DNA of 64,000 nucleotides, taken from contig NZ_NWTG01000003.1 of the NCBI RefSeq assembly GCF_002532045.1, forward strand, positions 512,550 to 576,549, read 5' to 3'. Positions 1 through 8,065 of this stretch are shown here, in pieces (position 1 is the stretch's first letter; each line of letters starts with the position of its first letter). Origin of the DNA: Bradyrhizobium sp. C9. Its GTDB lineage: Bacteria; Pseudomonadota; Alphaproteobacteria; Rhizobiales; Xanthobacteraceae. The notes beneath the pieces are model-generated. The model searched no databases. It was not told where the DNA came from and worked only from the letters and a program-made list of their open reading frames with translations. A program made the position numbers and the translations under genes.

Positions 1-610
1 TCTCGGGTGGCGCGGTCTCCGGGGTGCCGCTGTCGAACGGCGGCTCCGGCGCATACACCATATAGAGCTGGATCGCGCGCGCGGCATCGTCGCCGCGCAA
101 TTCGGCCGCGAGCCGCAATGCGCCATCGATGCCTGCCGTGACTCCAGCGGTAAAGACGAAGCTTCCGTCCACCACGACGCGCTCGTTCACCGGCGTCGCA
201 CCGAAAAACGGCAGCAGATGAAACGACGCCCAATGCGTCGTCGCCCTGCGCCCCTTCAGAAGGCCGGCCGCTCCGCAGATCAGCGCGCCGGTGCAAACCG
301 AGAAGATGCGGCATGCCCCCGCCGCCTGCCGGCTGATCCAGCCGAGCACTTCCGCGTCATCCATCAAGGCTTGCTGACCGAAGCCGCCCGGCACATGCAG
401 CACATCGAGCGGCGGCGCCTCAGTCAGCGTCGCATCCGGCGTCAGCCGCAATCCCTTGATGTCGCGGACCGGCTCGGCGGTCTTGCCGTAGATGCGATAG
501 GTCGAATTCGGAATCCGCGACAGCACCTCGAACGGCCCGGTCAAATCGATTTGATCGACGCCTTCGAACAGCAGTGATCCGATCCGCAAGTGGACATCGT
601 GAGCAATCAT
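1..610 (-). CDS. DJ-1/PfpI family protein (isonitrile hydratase-like), C-terminus cut by window edge
   Basis: Reading leftward from an ATG at 608-610, the frame stays open to the window edge (about 203 codons). The DJ-1/PfpI fold is recognisable: an N-terminal LLFEGVDQIDLTGPFEVL stretch, VLHVPGGFG, and the nucleophile elbow FSVCTGALICGAAGLL with its Cys, followed by GRRATTHW and TAGVTAGID. These are hallmarks of the isonitrile hydratase/PfpI-like glutamine-amidotransferase fold. Family members are about 230 residues, so roughly 25 are probably missing beyond the edge. It is divergent from a GlxA-type regulator carrying the same DJ-1 domain, which probably controls it. The reaction is uncertain; isonitrile hydratase is only the nearest named relative. 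Confidence 0.85.
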   Translation of the reverse strand, partial: MIAHDVHLRIGSLLFEGVDQIDLTGPFEVLSRIPNSTYRIYGKTAEPVRDIKGLRLTPDATLTEAPPLDVLHVPGGFGQQALMDDAEVLGWISRQAAGACRIFSVCTGALICGAAGLLKGRRATTHWASFHLLPFFGATPVNERVVVDGSFVFTAGVTAGIDGALRLAAELRGDDAARAIQLYMVYAPEPPFDSGTPETAPPE

Positions 611-649
611 CGAACTTCCCTCAAACTTCGCGTGAACTTTCCTTGCACT

Positions 650-1681
650 ATGGACAAAGCGAATCTAGCGCGGCACGCTTCAGCGATGACGCCAACCAGC
701 CCACGTTTCTCGCCAAACGGCCGCCGCCTGATCGAAGTGCTGGCTTATCCGGCGGTGCAGTTGCTCGATGTCACCGGGCCATTGCAGGTGTTCGCATCCG
801 CCAACGCGCTGGCGGCCAGGGCAGGCAATGCCGAGCCATACGAAGTCCGCGTCGTCGCCAAGGACGGCCCGACGATCGAAGCATCGGCCGGCGTCGGTCT
901 CGCCGTGCACCCGCTGCCGGCCATCAGCACCGCGGTCGACACGCTGGTGATTCCGGGCGGCGACGGCGTCAACGCAGCGGCAGCCGATCGCGCTTTGGTG
1001 GATTGGGTACGCGGACGCGCCGGGCAAGCGCGCCGCACCGCATCGGTCTGCACCGGCGCGTTCCTGCTCGCCGCATCTGGCGTTCTCGACGGTCGTCGTG
1101 CCGCGACGCATTGGCAATTCTGTTCGGAACTCGCCGAGCGCTTTCCCGATGTTCGTGTCGAGTCCGATCCGATCTTCGTGCGCGACGGATCGTTCTGGAC
1201 GTCGGCCGGCGTCACCTCCGGCATCGATCTCGCGCTGGCATTGTTGGAAGAAGACCTCGGCCGCGCGGCGGCGCTTGCCGTCGCCCGCTATCTCGTGGTG
1301 TTCTTCAAACGGCCGGGCGGACAGGCGCAGTTCAGCGAAATCCTGTCGCTGCAAACGACGGACGACAGGTTCGGCGCGCTGCATGACTGGATCAGCGGCC
1401 ATCTCGCCGACGACCTCTCGCTTTCGACGCTGGCGAAACAGGCCGGCATGAGCGAGCGCAGCTTCAGCCGGCATTACGCCGATGCCACCGGGCTGACGCC
1501 GGCGCGCGCGATCGAGCGATTGCGGGTCGAGGGCGCCCGGCACCTGCTCTCGGAGACGCGCCTGCCGGTCAAGCGAATCTCGCAGCGCTGCGGCTTCGGA
1601 TCCGAGGAGACCATGCGCCGCAGCTTCCTGCGCGTGCTGTCGACCACACCGCAGGATTACCGCGCCAGGTTTGCGCGTTAA
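650..1681 (+). CDS. GlxA-type transcriptional regulator (DJ-1/PfpI domain + AraC HTH)
   Basis: The protein has two domains. An N-terminal DJ-1/PfpI-like sensor domain (LDVTGPLQVF, IPGGDGV, SVCTGAFLLAASGVLDGRRAATHW) is followed by a C-terminal AraC/XylS double helix-turn-helix (LSLSTLAKQAGMSERSFSRHY, then RISQRCGFGSEETMRRSF). This is the GlxA/FtrA regulator architecture. A longer frame begins at 590, but that start overlaps the start codon of the divergent gene (608-610), so ATG 650 or ATG 686 is more likely; 650 is used here. It probably regulates the adjacent divergent DJ-1 gene from the short shared promoter. The effector is unknown. Confidence 0.87.
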   Translation: MDKANLARHASAMTPTSPRFSPNGRRLIEVLAYPAVQLLDVTGPLQVFASANALAARAGNAEPYEVRVVAKDGPTIEASAGVGLAVHPLPAISTAVDTLVIPGGDGVNAAAADRALVDWVRGRAGQARRTASVCTGAFLLAASGVLDGRRAATHWQFCSELAERFPDVRVESDPIFVRDGSFWTSAGVTSGIDLALALLEEDLGRAAALAVARYLVVFFKRPGGQAQFSEILSLQTTDDRFGALHDWISGHLADDLSLSTLAKQAGMSERSFSRHYADATGLTPARAIERLRVEGARHLLSETRLPVKRISQRCGFGSEETMRRSFLRVLSTTPQDYRARFAR

Positions 1682-1725
1682 AGTGTGATGAGATCGGGTC
1701 GAAGGCGACTGCGACGGTTGCTGCA

Positions 1726-1875
1726 CTCCCTCGCCCCGTTCTTACGGGGAGAGGGTTGGGGTGAGGGGCTGTCTCCGCATATACCGCAATAGCTGCGTTT
1801 GCGGAGGCTCCCCCTCACCCGGATTGCATCTGACGATGCAATCCGACCTCTCCCCGCACGCGGGGCGAGGTGAAG
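1726..1875. repeat. Intergenic palindromic repeat element (facing pair of arms)
   Basis: Two related arms face each other. The left arm (1726-1767) reads CTCCCTCGCCCCG, then CGGGGAGAGGGTTGGGG and TGAGGGG. The right arm (1811-1875) carries the complementary CCCCTCACCC, CCTCTCCCCGC and GCGGGGCGAGG. Inside the right arm GGATTGCATC and GATGCAATCC form their own hairpin. The element fills the gap between two convergent genes and looks like the short palindromic repeats scattered through Bradyrhizobium-type genomes. It could act as a bidirectional terminator; no mobility gene is present. Confidence 0.7.
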
Positions 1876-1917
1876 TGGAGCGCCTCGTTCGTGATCAACC
1901 GGCCGGCTGAGACCGGG

Positions 1918-2466
1918 TCAGCCCTTCCAGGCATGCGGCTGCAATCCCGCCTCGAGCGGTGGATTGGTCACGCTGCCCGTGTAGTTCGTGATGGTCGATG
2001 CCGCCACGATGGTGATTACTTCAAGCACGAGGTCCTTGTAGAACCCGGCTGCCAGGAAGCGTTCGATCTCCTCTTCGTCGAGCCGCCCGCGCTTTTCGAT
2101 CAGCGACCTCGCCAGCGTCGAGAGTGCGCCGAGGGTCTTGTCGGCAGGCAAGCGGCCGGCCCGCATCGCGTCGACGTCTTCAGGATCGAGGCCGGCCTGG
2201 AGGCCGAGCGCGGAATGCAATGCGACCGCCCAGGTGCAGCCGTTGGTCACCGCATCGGTGAGCAGCACGGTCTGGATTTGCTGCTCGGTGAAGCTGCCGC
2301 CGTGAACCTTATCGAAGATGCCGATGAAGCTCTGGATCAGCACCGGTGACGTCGCCATCGTCGCCGCGAGGTTCGGGACCATGCCAAACCGCGCCTCGAC
2401 GTCACGCAAGGCGGGCTTCGAGGCTTCCGGCGCGGAGTCGAGCGTATGGACAGGAAAACGTGCCAT
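1918..2466 (-). CDS. Carboxymuconolactone decarboxylase (AhpD-like) family protein
   Basis: This 182-residue all-helical protein is of the CMD/AhpD fold, shown by GMVPNLAATMATSPVLIQSFIGIF near the N-terminus and the core VTNGCTWAVALHSALG. In redox-active AhpD relatives the core motif is CxxCxxxH. Here the first Cys and the His are present but the second Cys is Ala (CTWAVALH), so the dithiol chemistry cannot occur in the usual way. ATG 2466 is preceded by AAAGGCAG and gives the usual MARFPVHT beginning; a 16-residue upstream extension was rejected. The gene is convergent with the GlxA regulator. Its substrate cannot be told. Confidence 0.82.
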   Translation of the reverse strand: MARFPVHTLDSAPEASKPALRDVEARFGMVPNLAATMATSPVLIQSFIGIFDKVHGGSFTEQQIQTVLLTDAVTNGCTWAVALHSALGLQAGLDPEDVDAMRAGRLPADKTLGALSTLARSLIEKRGRLDEEEIERFLAAGFYKDLVLEVITIVAASTITNYTGSVTNPPLEAGLQPHAWKG

Positions 2467-2780
2467 TGAACTGCCTTTCACTGTGGTGATTGAACCCGAG
2501 GCCGCCGGATGCAACGGAACTGTTGCGATCGACGCGTCGGCATCAGAGTTCGATGGGGCTATCTAGCCGCGCGCTGACGCGCGCGTTCGCCAAATTCCCC
2601 ACATTCCACGCCATCCCTTTCGGCCGGCTCGCTCCACGAGCCGCACGGATGCGCACAAACGCGGACAAGTCGACACAGCCCCATCGGTGGTGTGCCTAAG
2701 CTTGCAGGGATTGACCGTTGCCGCAGATCGGCTTGTCGCCGACGTTCTGCGCGCTCACCTCATCAATTCCGACTGACGAC
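2467..2780. other. Intergenic region between divergent genes; no gene seen
   Basis: This 314-base spacer separates the CMD-family gene (leftward) from a membrane-protein gene (rightward), so it must hold both promoters. Short open frames exist but their predicted products look like shadows and none has a convincing ribosome-binding site. I see no strong inverted repeat or terminator. Confidence 0.5.
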
Positions 2781-3662
2781 ATGAACCTCACAAAAGAACC
2801 CCGCCTCTCGCGCCTGCAGCCCTTGACCTGGTCCACCTGGCTCGCCTGGGTGTTCGTCTCAGCCCTGATCCCCGTGCTCACCGTGCTATCGGCAACGGCC
2901 ATCGGCAAACAAGTCGCGCGAACCGCCGAACACCGCGGGCTCATCATGTATGGCCTGCTCGTCGCTGTCGTGCTCGCCACGCTGGCCCCACCGCTGACGC
3001 AAGGGATCGTGCTCAAGCGCATCCTGCCACGGCTGAGCATCGCGGTCTGGTTCCTGGGCGCGCTGCTGTCGTCTGCGTTGTGGCTTGTCACGGCGCTGCA
3101 CGTCACTGGCCGAGGGCCGCTCGCGATCAGCTTCGAGTCCGAGTTCCGGCTGCAAAAGGCTGCACTGGCCGAGCGCGTCCACGGCACGCTGACCGCGTCA
3201 GGTATTCTCGATTTGCCGTGGGGACCGTTCCTGGTCTGGACGATCGTGATCGGTGCGCTGACGTCGTTGATTCCTGCCTGCGTGCTCGGCAGGGCATCCG
3301 GACGGCGAGGCTCAACGTTGACATTTCTCAGCGCGTCGGTCGCCGGCAGCGTCGTCTCGGCAATCGTGGCGCAGCTCTATCACATGACGATCGACCCTTT
3401 ATGCCTGGATCGATGGGCCCTCAATGGTCAACCGTGGTCCCGTCGCCTTCAGATGCTGGCGAGCCATTTCAGCGCCGGCGCGATCTGGGGCGCAATTACT
3501 GCGAATTTCGTGGTGCTGATGACGCGAGGTCTGGCGGATACGGTCGCGCCGCGAGACCATGTCCTCGCGCTTCATCGCGCCGGTGGCATCGCCGTGGCAC
3601 TGATCGCACCCTTGCCGCTTGCGTTGCTGGCGCCGCTCGCAACCTGCCTTCTGAGACCGTGA
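2781..3662 (+). CDS. Polytopic membrane protein of unknown function
   Basis: The product has 293 residues with about seven hydrophobic helices: roughly 16-38 (WLAWVFVSALIPVLTVL), 55-80, 88-110, 155-178, 188-212, 232-256 and 270-292. No catalytic or transport motif was recognised. ATG 2781 follows a plausible spacer; the frame remains open 63 bases further up, but that stretch looks non-coding. The gene stands alone between the CMD gene and a convergent LysR gene. Function unknown; the membrane topology is the only solid statement. Confidence 0.6.
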   Translation: MNLTKEPRLSRLQPLTWSTWLAWVFVSALIPVLTVLSATAIGKQVARTAEHRGLIMYGLLVAVVLATLAPPLTQGIVLKRILPRLSIAVWFLGALLSSALWLVTALHVTGRGPLAISFESEFRLQKAALAERVHGTLTASGILDLPWGPFLVWTIVIGALTSLIPACVLGRASGRRGSTLTFLSASVAGSVVSAIVAQLYHMTIDPLCLDRWALNGQPWSRRLQMLASHFSAGAIWGAITANFVVLMTRGLADTVAPRDHVLALHRAGGIAVALIAPLPLALLAPLATCLLRP

Positions 3663-3693
3663 GCTCCTGCTGCCGTCGCTTTCGCGTTCTACG

Positions 3694-4611
3694 CTACGCC
3701 CCAGCACGGTCCTTCACCCGCCGCGTCACGATCCCGATCAGGCGGCCGAGCGTGCCGCCGGCGGGACCCTTCTTGCGGGCCAATGCGAGCGGCGCGACGA
3801 GGCCCGTGGCGCGGTCGAGGCGGAGATAGGACACGCCTGCGGTCTCCAGCCGCGCCATCGATTCCGGCACGATCGAAATCCCGAGCCCGGCCGCGACGAG
3901 GCTCAGCGTTGACACCATCCGTGTCGCCTCCTGCGCCACTTTCGGGCTGAAGCCCGCCGCGCGGCAGGCGGCGATGATGCTGTCGTAGAGGCCGGGCCCG
4001 GTCGGACGGCGGTAGAGGATCAGCGGCTCGTCGGCGAGCGAGGCCAGCGAGATCCGTCGCCGCGGGTCCTTGCGGGCGCGCGGATGATGGTCGGGCAGCG
4101 CCACAAGCATCTCCTCGTCGAGCAGATGCGTGATCGTGAGATTCTCCAGCCGCTCGCTCGGCGAGCGCACGAAAGCGGCATCGAGCCGGTCGGCCTCGAC
4201 GGCTTCGATCAGCTCGCCGGTCGAGGCCTCCTCGAGCGAGAGCGTGATCGCCGGCGCGCGCTCGCGCATTTCGCGCATCACACCGGTGACGAAGGGATGG
4301 AACGCGGCCGACGAGGTGAAGCCGATCGCGAGCTGCCCCTCCTGGCCGCGGCTCGCGCGGCGCGCGGCTTCCACGGCGAGCTCGGTATCGCGCAGGATCG
4401 CGCGCGCCTTGCTGACGAAGGCACGCCCGGCGGCGGTCAGCTCGACCCCGCGCGGCTGCCGGCGGAACAGCGGCGCGCCGATCGCGGTTTCCAGTGCGCG
4501 GATCTGCTGGCTCAGCGGCGGCTGCTGGATGCCGAGCCGCGCGGCGGCGCGGGTGATATGGCCCTCCTCGGCGACCGCAACGGCGTAGCGGAGATGGCGC
4601 AGCTCGATCAT
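3694..4611 (-). CDS. LysR family transcriptional regulator, next to chromate transporter genes
   Basis: This is a 305-residue LysR-type regulator. The N-terminal winged HTH reads MIELRHLRYAVAVAEEGHIT, then AAARLGIQQPPLSQQIRALE, followed by the effector domain (LAIGFTSSAAFHP, DAAFVRSP, MVSTLSLVAAGLGISIVPESM). ATG 4611 begins exactly at the conserved HTH; the longer frame upstream would run through the divergent promoter. It is transcribed away from the split chromate transporter starting at 4725, the standard layout for a LysR protein controlling its neighbour. A perfect palindrome at 4649-4665 is a candidate binding site. The inducer is unknown. Confidence 0.9.
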   Translation of the reverse strand: MIELRHLRYAVAVAEEGHITRAAARLGIQQPPLSQQIRALETAIGAPLFRRQPRGVELTAAGRAFVSKARAILRDTELAVEAARRASRGQEGQLAIGFTSSAAFHPFVTGVMREMRERAPAITLSLEEASTGELIEAVEADRLDAAFVRSPSERLENLTITHLLDEEMLVALPDHHPRARKDPRRRISLASLADEPLILYRRPTGPGLYDSIIAACRAAGFSPKVAQEATRMVSTLSLVAAGLGISIVPESMARLETAGVSYLRLDRATGLVAPLALARKKGPAGGTLGRLIGIVTRRVKDRAGA

Positions 4612-4648
4612 CAGGGCGATCCATATGCAATAGGTATGCAAATTCCCG

Positions 4649-4665
4649 TATCCATATATTGGATA
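4649..4665. promoter_or_regulatory. Candidate LysR operator (perfect 6-5-6 palindrome)
   Basis: TATCCATATATTGGATA is a perfect inverted repeat (TATCCA, 5-base spacer, TGGATA) between the divergent LysR gene and the chromate transporter genes. LysR proteins bind interrupted palindromes of this sort, often with a T-N11-A core, and this site provides one. Assigning it to the neighbouring LysR is inference from position. Confidence 0.45.
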
Positions 4666-4724
4666 TTTGGCACGCGGCCAACTAGACTCAGCTCGACAAC
4701 GAACGAACCGGAGCCGCCCCGCCG

Positions 4725-5291
4725 ATGGACGCCGTACCCGCCGCACAGACCGCCAAGCATGACGCACCTGATGTCGGCGAGTTGTTCACGGGCTTCTTCA
4801 TTCTCGGACTGACCGGTTTCGGTGGTGTGCTGCCGCTGGCGCGCCACATGATGGTGGAGAAGCGCCGCTGGCTGACCGGCGCCGAGTTCACCGACCTGCT
4901 CGGGCTCTGCCAGTTCCTGCCCGGCGGCAACATCATCAACATGTCGGTGGCGGTGGGCTTGAAGTTTCGCGGCATTCCCGGCGCATTCGCTTCGATCCTC
5001 GGCCTGATCGCGGTGCCGACCGCGGTCGTGATCGGCCTCGGCGTGATCTATGGCCGCTTCGCCGACGACCCGGTGGTGCGTCATCTGTTCGGCGGCCTCG
5101 CCGCCGCGGCAGCCGGGCTGCTGATCTCGACCGCGATCAAGATCGCCTGGCCGTTGCGGCGCGATGTGCTCGGCCTCGTCATCGGCGCGCTTTGCGTACT
5201 CGCGATCGCGGTGTTCAGATTGCCGCTGCTGCCGACCTTGTTGACGCTCGCGCCGCTCAGCATATTCCTCCGGTCGAGGCAGGCGTCATGA
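4725..5291 (+). CDS. Chromate transporter, N-terminal-type half (short-chain ChrA)
   Basis: This 188-residue membrane protein belongs to the CHR family. The family signature is clear near the N-terminus: FFILGLTGFGGVLPLARHMMVEKRRWLTGAEFTDLLGLCQFLPGGNIINMSVAVG, which contains FGG and the LCQFLPGG segment. Five or six hydrophobic helices follow. Full-length ChrA is about 400 residues with two homologous halves; here the halves are separate genes, and this one overlaps the next by ATGA at 5288-5291. The pair should work as a heterodimer. Export of chromate is the family's known role, but short-chain pairs are often untested and could move another oxyanion. Confidence 0.87.
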   Translation: MDAVPAAQTAKHDAPDVGELFTGFFILGLTGFGGVLPLARHMMVEKRRWLTGAEFTDLLGLCQFLPGGNIINMSVAVGLKFRGIPGAFASILGLIAVPTAVVIGLGVIYGRFADDPVVRHLFGGLAAAAAGLLISTAIKIAWPLRRDVLGLVIGALCVLAIAVFRLPLLPTLLTLAPLSIFLRSRQAS

Positions 5292-5818
5292 CCGCAACCC
5301 TCGTTACGCTCGCCCTGATCTTCGCCGAGCTGTCGCTGCTCGCCTTCGGCGGCGGCAACACCATCCTGCCGGAGATGCAGCGCCAGGTGGTCGACATCCA
5401 TCACTGGATGACGGCGCAGGAATTCGGCGCGCTGTTCGCGCTGGCGCAAGCCGCACCGGGACCGAACATGATGGTAGTCCCGCTGGTCGGCTGGCATGTC
5501 GCCGGCTTCTCCGGCGTAGTGGTGACCTCGCTCGCCAAGTTCGGGCCGTCATCGCTCGTCACCGGCTTCGCGCTGCGGCTCTGGGAGCGCTTCAAGGACC
5601 GGCCGTGGCGCCGCACGGTGCAGGCCGGGCTGGTTCCGGTGACCGCCGGCCTCGTCACCGCCAGCGCCATCGTCATCACTCATTCGTCGACCTCGAGCTG
5701 GGGCACCATCCTGATCGCGGCCATGGTCGCGATCGCGACCACCACGACCCGGATCCATCCGCTGCTCGCGCTTGCCGCCGGCGCGGTGCTCGGCCTCACC
5801 GGCATCGGCCAGCCCTGA
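5288..5818 (+). CDS. Chromate transporter, C-terminal-type half (short-chain ChrA)
   Basis: This 176-residue partner of the preceding gene starts at ATG 5288 inside its stop codon, so the two are translationally coupled. The homologous signature recurs: LIFAELSLLAFGGGNTILPEMQRQVVDIHHWMTAQEFGALFALAQAAPGPNMMVVPLVGWHVAG, with FGGG and AQAAPGPNM. Four or more hydrophobic segments follow. The longer upstream reading frame was rejected because it lies entirely within the first gene. Together with 4725-5291 it makes a complete two-subunit CHR transporter. Confidence 0.87.
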   Translation: MTATLVTLALIFAELSLLAFGGGNTILPEMQRQVVDIHHWMTAQEFGALFALAQAAPGPNMMVVPLVGWHVAGFSGVVVTSLAKFGPSSLVTGFALRLWERFKDRPWRRTVQAGLVPVTAGLVTASAIVITHSSTSSWGTILIAAMVAIATTTTRIHPLLALAAGAVLGLTGIGQP

Positions 5819-6114
5819 CGGCTGTTACGGCCCGCGGCGCGTGCGCGCTTTCGCCGCAATGGATGCAACGTCATGAGCGGCTATGTTGATGGAGCCATGA
5901 TCGACATGTTGAGCATCGACACCCGCATTGCGCGCCTTGGTTTGCGCGCCGGACGTCTGCACGCAGGCACTTAGCCGGCCGGCGATCGCGCGCCGTCCGG
6001 ATTCTCGTCGTCGTCAATTCATAACACCATCAAATCATTCGGCCTGTCGCGTCGCGCGAGACATCTGCGCGCCGGCGGCGCCGCACCTGCGATCAACCGC
6101 AAAGATCATCCGCC
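5819..6114. other. Intergenic region, nothing convincing
   Basis: This is a 296-base gap between the chromate transporter and the rnk-like gene. A 33-codon frame at 5873-5974 begins MSGYVDGAMIDML, but it lacks a good ribosome-binding site and cannot be supported. The stretch just before 6114 presumably holds the rnk-like promoter. Confidence 0.4.
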
Positions 6115-6534
6115 ATGACCCGAACCATTCAGAACGACTTCAACGCTCCCGCATTGCCGCCGATCGTCATCACCGCGAGCGAGGCGCATCGCCTCAGCGC
6201 ACTGGCCGATTCCAGCATGGCGGTGTTTCCCCGCGTGGCCCAGTTCCTCGCGCGCGAGACCGACCGCGCCCGGGTTGTCGCCGACGATTCCGAGCTGCCC
6301 GACGTGGTCCGCATGGGCTCGCGCGTGCGCTACCGCGACGACGAGACCGGCGACGTCAGGGAAGTCGTGTTGGTGTACCCGCACGAAGCCGACATCGCGC
6401 TGCGACGGATCTCGGTGCTAACGCCGGTCGGCGCCGCGCTGATCGGGCTTTCAGTCGGGCAGACGATCGATTTCCAGACGCCGAGCCATCGGACGCGCGC
6501 GGTGACGATTTTGGCGGTGAAGCAACAGAGCTAG
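6115..6534 (+). CDS. rnk: Rnk-like nucleoside diphosphate kinase regulator (GreA/GreB C-terminal fold)
   Basis: The 139-residue protein matches the Rnk layout. A short helical N-terminal part (ITASEAHRLSALADS) is followed by the GreA/GreB C-terminal FKBP-like domain: VRMGSRVRYRDDETGDVREVVLVYPHEAD, ISVLTPVGAALIGLSVGQTIDF. Rnk proteins contact RNA polymerase through this domain but lack the long coiled coil of GreA. The name derives from an effect on nucleoside diphosphate kinase in other bacteria. It is a single gene, and the ATG follows CATCCGCC without a strong Shine-Dalgarno. Confidence 0.88.
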   Translation: MTRTIQNDFNAPALPPIVITASEAHRLSALADSSMAVFPRVAQFLARETDRARVVADDSELPDVVRMGSRVRYRDDETGDVREVVLVYPHEADIALRRISVLTPVGAALIGLSVGQTIDFQTPSHRTRAVTILAVKQQS

Positions 6535-6539
6535 CCGGC

Positions 6540-6734
6540 CTACGCCGCCAAATGGCACTGCCCCATCTCGAGGCCGTGGCAGCGGCCGCGCGCGATGCCT
6601 TCGGCAATCGCCTTCACGACGATCTCGGCATCATCGGGCGACAGATGGTCGAGCGGCTGCCAGGCGCGCATGATGTCGCGCGCGCGATCAAGGTCGCCGT
6701 AGATTGCAAGAAGAGGAAGCGTTTTGATCGACAT
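6540..6734 (-). CDS. Small hypothetical protein, 64 residues
   Basis: This is a short soluble frame starting MSIKTLPLLAIYGDLDRARDIMRAWQPLD and ending with a Cys- and His-bearing tail (GRCHGLEMGQCHLAA). ATG 6734 has GGGAG about 8 bases upstream, which supports a real start; the longer frame to 6815 looks non-coding. Codon use fits its neighbours. No family was recognised. It is convergent with the rnk-like gene. Confidence 0.55.
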   Translation of the reverse strand: MSIKTLPLLAIYGDLDRARDIMRAWQPLDHLSPDDAEIVVKAIAEGIARGRCHGLEMGQCHLAA

Positions 6735-6876
6735 GTGCGTGGCTCCCAACCGCAACTGTGCGAGCCTAGCCCAGCTGGAGCGGTCGAGCCATGCGTTCGG
6801 CAGCCGCGATTGCATACTTTGCTGATCGCCGATGCATGGCGAGGGCGCTTGCCGCCCCCGCCAACACGTCGTTGGG

Positions 6877-7941
6877 TTACTCGGCGCCGGAGCCGCCCTG
6901 CACGATCTTCTCGTTCAGCTTCTGGTCGACGGTCTCCACGGTGCGGTCGATCTCGGCGCTCGGCGTGCCGAGCTGGTGCGAGATCAGCTTCACCAAGAGG
7001 TCGACGCGCTCGATGAACGGCGCGCCGGCGGCGACCGCGCGTGCCGCAGACGACGGCTTGAGCAGGCTTTCCGCCGCCTTGGCGTATTTCGCGAACGGCA
7101 CCTGATCGGCGGGATCGGCGCCGAGCTTGCGCGCAATGCCGTCGACATGGTCATAGATCGCCTGCGAGCGCGTCAGATCGCCGTGCACGGCATCGCGAAT
7201 CGATTGCGGCTCAGTCGGCGTGATGCAGCGATAATTGCCGGTCAGCAGCATCGACCATTTCGCCAGCGGCACGAACAGCGAGTCGAATACTTTCAGCTTC
7301 ACCGGAACGTCCTGGCCGTCGAGCGTCACCGCGTCGATGTCGGCTTCGAGCTCGCGCAGCACCTTGTTGTGCTTGTCGTCGGCGAAGACGGAAGCCTTGA
7401 AGTTGGTCGGCAGGCCGACATGCAGCACGTTGGCCTTCTCCTCTGGCGGACGGAACGCCTGCGGATCCGGCGAGCACAGCGTGACGAGCCCTGGCTCGAA
7501 GCGCTCCCAGACTTGGGCGTTGGTGTAGGCCTCCTCGAGGTCCATGCCGGCGAGCGCGGGGATCCGCTTCAGATACGGCAGCGGCGGCATGTTCATGATC
7601 GACAGGCAGGGTAGCTTGGCCGCCGCGATCTTGATCATCAGCACGCGAACCGTGTGGTTGGTGTATTGCGGCTCCTGCATCGCAAGGCCAACCATGTCGT
7701 AGCGCGACACGTCGACATCGGCGGGCGTGACGGCGTCGAGCTTGCCCGGCAGGTCGCGCGAGAAGATCGAGCGATGCTGCTTCTCGTCCCGCAGCTTGAT
7801 GCGTACCTCGGTGCCGTCGCGGTTGATCAGGTCAGCGGTGTTCTTCCGGCACACCAGGGACACGTTGTGCCCCGCCATCAGAAGCTTGGTCCCCAGCAGG
7901 GAGCCGTAGGAAGCCCCAAGGATCAGAATGTTGCGCGCCAT
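6877..7941 (-). CDS. Ketopantoate reductase (PanE/ApbA)-like NAD(P)-binding protein
   Basis: The 354-residue protein has an N-terminal Rossmann fold: MARNILILGASYGSLLGTKLLMAGHNVSLVCRK, with a GASYGSLLG dinucleotide loop in place of the classical GxGxxG. A helical C-terminal half follows (LFVPLAKWSMLLTGNYRCITP and onward), as in the 6-phosphogluconate dehydrogenase/ketopantoate reductase superfamily. It is slightly longer than PanE (about 300) and the middle part diverges, so true ketopantoate reductase activity is not certain. The gene is alone between a small hypothetical gene and the LytTR regulator gene, both on the same strand. Confidence 0.7.
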   Translation of the reverse strand: MARNILILGASYGSLLGTKLLMAGHNVSLVCRKNTADLINRDGTEVRIKLRDEKQHRSIFSRDLPGKLDAVTPADVDVSRYDMVGLAMQEPQYTNHTVRVLMIKIAAAKLPCLSIMNMPPLPYLKRIPALAGMDLEEAYTNAQVWERFEPGLVTLCSPDPQAFRPPEEKANVLHVGLPTNFKASVFADDKHNKVLRELEADIDAVTLDGQDVPVKLKVFDSLFVPLAKWSMLLTGNYRCITPTEPQSIRDAVHGDLTRSQAIYDHVDGIARKLGADPADQVPFAKYAKAAESLLKPSSAARAVAAGAPFIERVDLLVKLISHQLGTPSAEIDRTVETVDQKLNEKIVQGGSGAE

Positions 7942-8065
7942 GTTTCCTCTCTCAAAGACAATCCCGGGCCTCTTACCGGCGGCCCGTGGTATACCAGATA
8001 CTAGTCTTTACGATGTTCCGGCGATCCGGCCAAGCACCTTGGCACGATGATGCGACTTGGTCGGC

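Noticed and set aside
5873..5974. 33-codon frame beginning MSGYVDGAMIDML
   Set aside because: No Shine-Dalgarno, no homology and no context; it could be chance in GC-rich DNA.
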